Shown here in pieces: positions 61,441 to 64,000 of a stretch of DNA of 64,000 nucleotides. The stretch covers positions 62,001 to 126,000 of the forward strand of contig JAGVSM010002427.1 in assembly GCA_022494885.1 (NCBI GenBank). The letters are read 5' to 3'. The position numbers were made by a program, and so were the translations under genes. A model generated the notes under the pieces. The model was not told the DNA's origin. It did no database searches and worked only from the letters and a program-made list of their open reading frames with translations. This DNA is from Micrasema longulum (Eukaryota > Arthropoda > Insecta > Trichoptera > Brachycentridae). How positions within the stretch are numbered: the first letter of the stretch is position 1; each line of letters begins with the position of its first letter.

Positions 61441-62944
61441 TTAGACCATTTTTGTTAGATCGACTAGTCGATCGCGATAATTACTATTGAAAAAAAATGT
61501 GTTTTTGAATTTTGAATATATTTTGTACTTCATAAATTATTTAAAATTAATTATTAATGAGCAATGAATCTCTATGTATCATCTTTAAATGTATGTCCAT
61601 TCAATCATATAAGTTTAATTTTAGTAAAACGTATTTTAAACTTGGCTTAAATATAATTTGTAAGGACTAGAGAAATTTGCCTCGAATCAAACTAAACAGC
61701 CAGAAGCCAGGTGCCAAACTAAAATACGAACTTTTCGTCATAATGCCGACTACTAATATATGAAGAAGAAATAAAAAACTTACTTATGGATACCATTTTT
61801 TAAAAATAAACTCGTCGCTTTTCAATTTTGGTAGGTAGTAGTAGGTAGGTAGATACGCCAAATAAAGTATGAAGAGTATTTAGAAATTAATGAACGTACA
61901 ATGTTAATGGATATTTTTAAAAACTTTTTTTCCCGAAAAATAATATATATATTTTACGCGTTTGGTGGGAAATCGTAGGATTCGAATGACAGACTTAAAT
62001 TTCGTGAATATTTGAATAAATACCCTTGCAGAAGGGTTAAGTAATATATATATAATTATATTACGTCTGTTAAAACTTTTAAGAGGATTATCATCATTAA
62101 TAGATGGATTTCTCATCAAAAAGTAACGTGGAAGTGAAGGTATTTAACAATTAAAAAAAAAAAACAACATTCTTAAGACACGGAAATATTCATATTTTAT
62201 TAGACCTCATTTACATTCCTAAAATATGCCGGTAGCTTGATAAAAGTACCTGATTAAAAACACATTTTATGTGAAGCAGCGGCGAACAGTGACTTTTTAA
62301 CAGGTAATATATATTTTTTTTAATTTGTAGGTACTTGCATGTTTTATTTCATTTTATTTCATTAGAAAGCCAACAGACATTTAAAAATTTATAAGATACA
62401 ATTATAATATAAATACATATCATAAAGTCCAATTAGAGCCTTCCACATAATATTGTTATTGTAAATGTTGTCACATAAAAATTATACATAATATAAAATA
62501 ACCAATCATACTGGTGGTTTAATTTAAGCTGGCGCGTTCAGAAAACTCGCATTAACGCATTTAAAATCTACAGGATGTTGATTTAAAAAAACGTTGTATT
62601 CAATTTTAACCAAATGTACTATCTTTTTTTAAAATTCGATGTTGGATTAGAGGGTTGTGTATGTGTAAAAAAAAAATACAATGGATTAGGAAAATGTGTT
62701 ATTTATTTACTAAAATATTTGTTTCATTATTTTGTATTTTAAAATGTTGCGTTTTACTAATTTTACTAATGCGAATTTTTTTTTTAATGTATTTATTTCA
62801 TAGTCAATTACTCTACAACTAAAATGCGAAGTTGTGTCGATTGTTTGAATTTTTATGAATAACAAGATTTATTGTTTATCAATAAGTGTGTTTAAATATT
62901 TTTTCCGATATAATTTGTACTGTGCATTTTAATTACACTATATT
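61441..62944. other. No gene recognised
   Basis: Very AT-rich; simple-sequence tracts (ATATAT at 61945, A-tract at 62153). Confidence 0.5.
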
Positions 62945-63205
62945 TATTATTAACAATATTTTGAGTTTGTCCAAATTTTTGTAGACAAGGACTGGATTCA
63001 ACTCCCTGGGGAGCTGTTTATATTAACATATTACAACAGAGATGAAGAACATTTAAGAAAAGGTAATATAGAAGTCTAGGCATCTACAGGGCTTATGACC
63101 TCTCAATGGCTGGTTTAAGTGGCCACTTTACACACTGTGTAACATTCACCATTCTGCCTATATTTGAACATCTATATTCCTTCAATTCTTTCATCTGTCG
63201 ATCAT
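62945..63205. mobile_element. Family A foldback, well preserved partial copy
   Basis: ATTTTTGTAGACAAGGACTG, AGATGAAGAACATTTAAGA, AGTCTAGGCATCTACAGGGC and AGTGGCCACTTTACACACTG match the copies at 23.3 and 26.8 kb. Confidence 0.75.
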
Positions 63206-64000
63206 CAACTATGCCGTGTGTTGTCCTTTTAAAGTGTAGAAATACTGCTAGGATCTTAAAGAAACAGGACGCAATCACATTTCATGTGTAATTAGCAAAT
63301 TAATGTGTATATAACAAATGCATTACTAAAAAATTGAATTATTTTTCCATCTGTCAGATTGTCGAAGAAACAAAATGGAAATTTCGTTAGTGCTGCCAGG
63401 GTAGTAATTTTTTTAATCCTACTTTGCTAGGTGGATATTTGACCGACATTATCTTCAAAACATCAAATATTATTTAACATGATATAAAAATATACGTTTT
63501 ATGTAAAATAAAATTTGTTTTATATTTTCAGTTTAAAGTTCATTCATTCAATTACTCTTATTAAATGACACTTTACTTATCTACTCTGTTGGGTCAGCCA
63601 ATATTTCCGCTCGCACAAATTTTTTTTAGAGAAATTAACAGATTGCTTCTTTTTTACGTTACCATCAAGCAACATTACGCTGCGTGAAAGTATGGCATAG
63701 TGGGGAAATTATTGGACACAGTCCGATGTATTCAAATATGATTCTACGCTCCTTCTGGACTATTCTTAATTCTATGTTTACAGCGTTTGTTTTCTTTTTT
63801 ATCGAGTGCAGCGTGCAGTATTATGCACAGTCTGTATCTACCTATGCAGAATTACAACGAATGTAATATGGCTATAAATATGAATACTGATTAGTAAGTC
63901 AAGTGCAGTAGGAAACCTTTTGTTCCTTCGTCTAATACCTTCAAAGTCGCGATGTATCGATGTAATTCAATTAGCAAGTCTAGTGGAGTCAGTAACAAGT
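63206..64000. other. No gene recognised
   Basis: AT-rich unique-looking sequence to the window end; short ORFs only. Confidence 0.5.

Overview
This is nuclear DNA of an arthropod, most likely an insect. It is AT-rich and intron-bearing, and it is dominated by decayed transposable elements: LINE C-termini ending in ATTTA-type tails, tRNA-derived SINEs, TA-flanked foldback/MITE elements, a Penelope-like element and a P-element/THAP9-type transposase gene. There are no operons, Shine-Dalgarno sites or bacterial gene density. The order of insect cannot be fixed from the sequence.

Layout. From 1 to about 43 kb I find no convincing host gene. This part is a mosaic of 5'-truncated LINE copies (about 1.5, 3.5, 6.5, 8.6, 11.3-12.7, 15.0, 17.7, 18.9, 25.7, 26.5, 32.4-33.4, 34.3, 36.6-37.2, 37.3 and 40.4 kb), several families of inverted-repeat elements (3.0, 3.9, 5.2, 7.2, 9.4-10.8, 17.0, 20.0, 21.6-22.9, 23.3, 27.2, 30.0, 34-35, 39, 41 kb) and a Penelope-like fragment with a GIY-YIG endonuclease domain (27.6-28.3 kb). 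From 43.7 to 60.6 kb lie three multi-exon genes that I assembled by joining exons with matching splice phases. (1) A broken P-element/THAP9-like transposase gene on the minus strand (43.7-48.8 kb). (2) Head-to-head with it, a small two-exon mitochondrial gene resembling KGD4/MRPS36, the subunit 4 adaptor of alpha-ketoglutarate dehydrogenase (49.07-49.69 kb, plus). (3) A five-exon minus-strand gene (60.65 to 52.77 kb) for a 288-residue protein that looks like the phosphonate/phosphate ABC-transporter substrate-binding fold (PhnD-like), without a signal peptide. The introns hold a Helitron-like element nearby, SINEs, two large foldbacks and a GC-rich island.

The most unusual signals are the PhnD-like animal gene, several hammerhead-ribozyme-like motifs associated with Penelope-like and foldback repeats (57.1 kb with an intact core; 27.6, 24.8, 56.3/56.6 and 39.1 kb degenerate), and a palindrome at 43.3 kb whose loop appears in both orientations. 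All protein-family calls come from reading motifs; no search was run.
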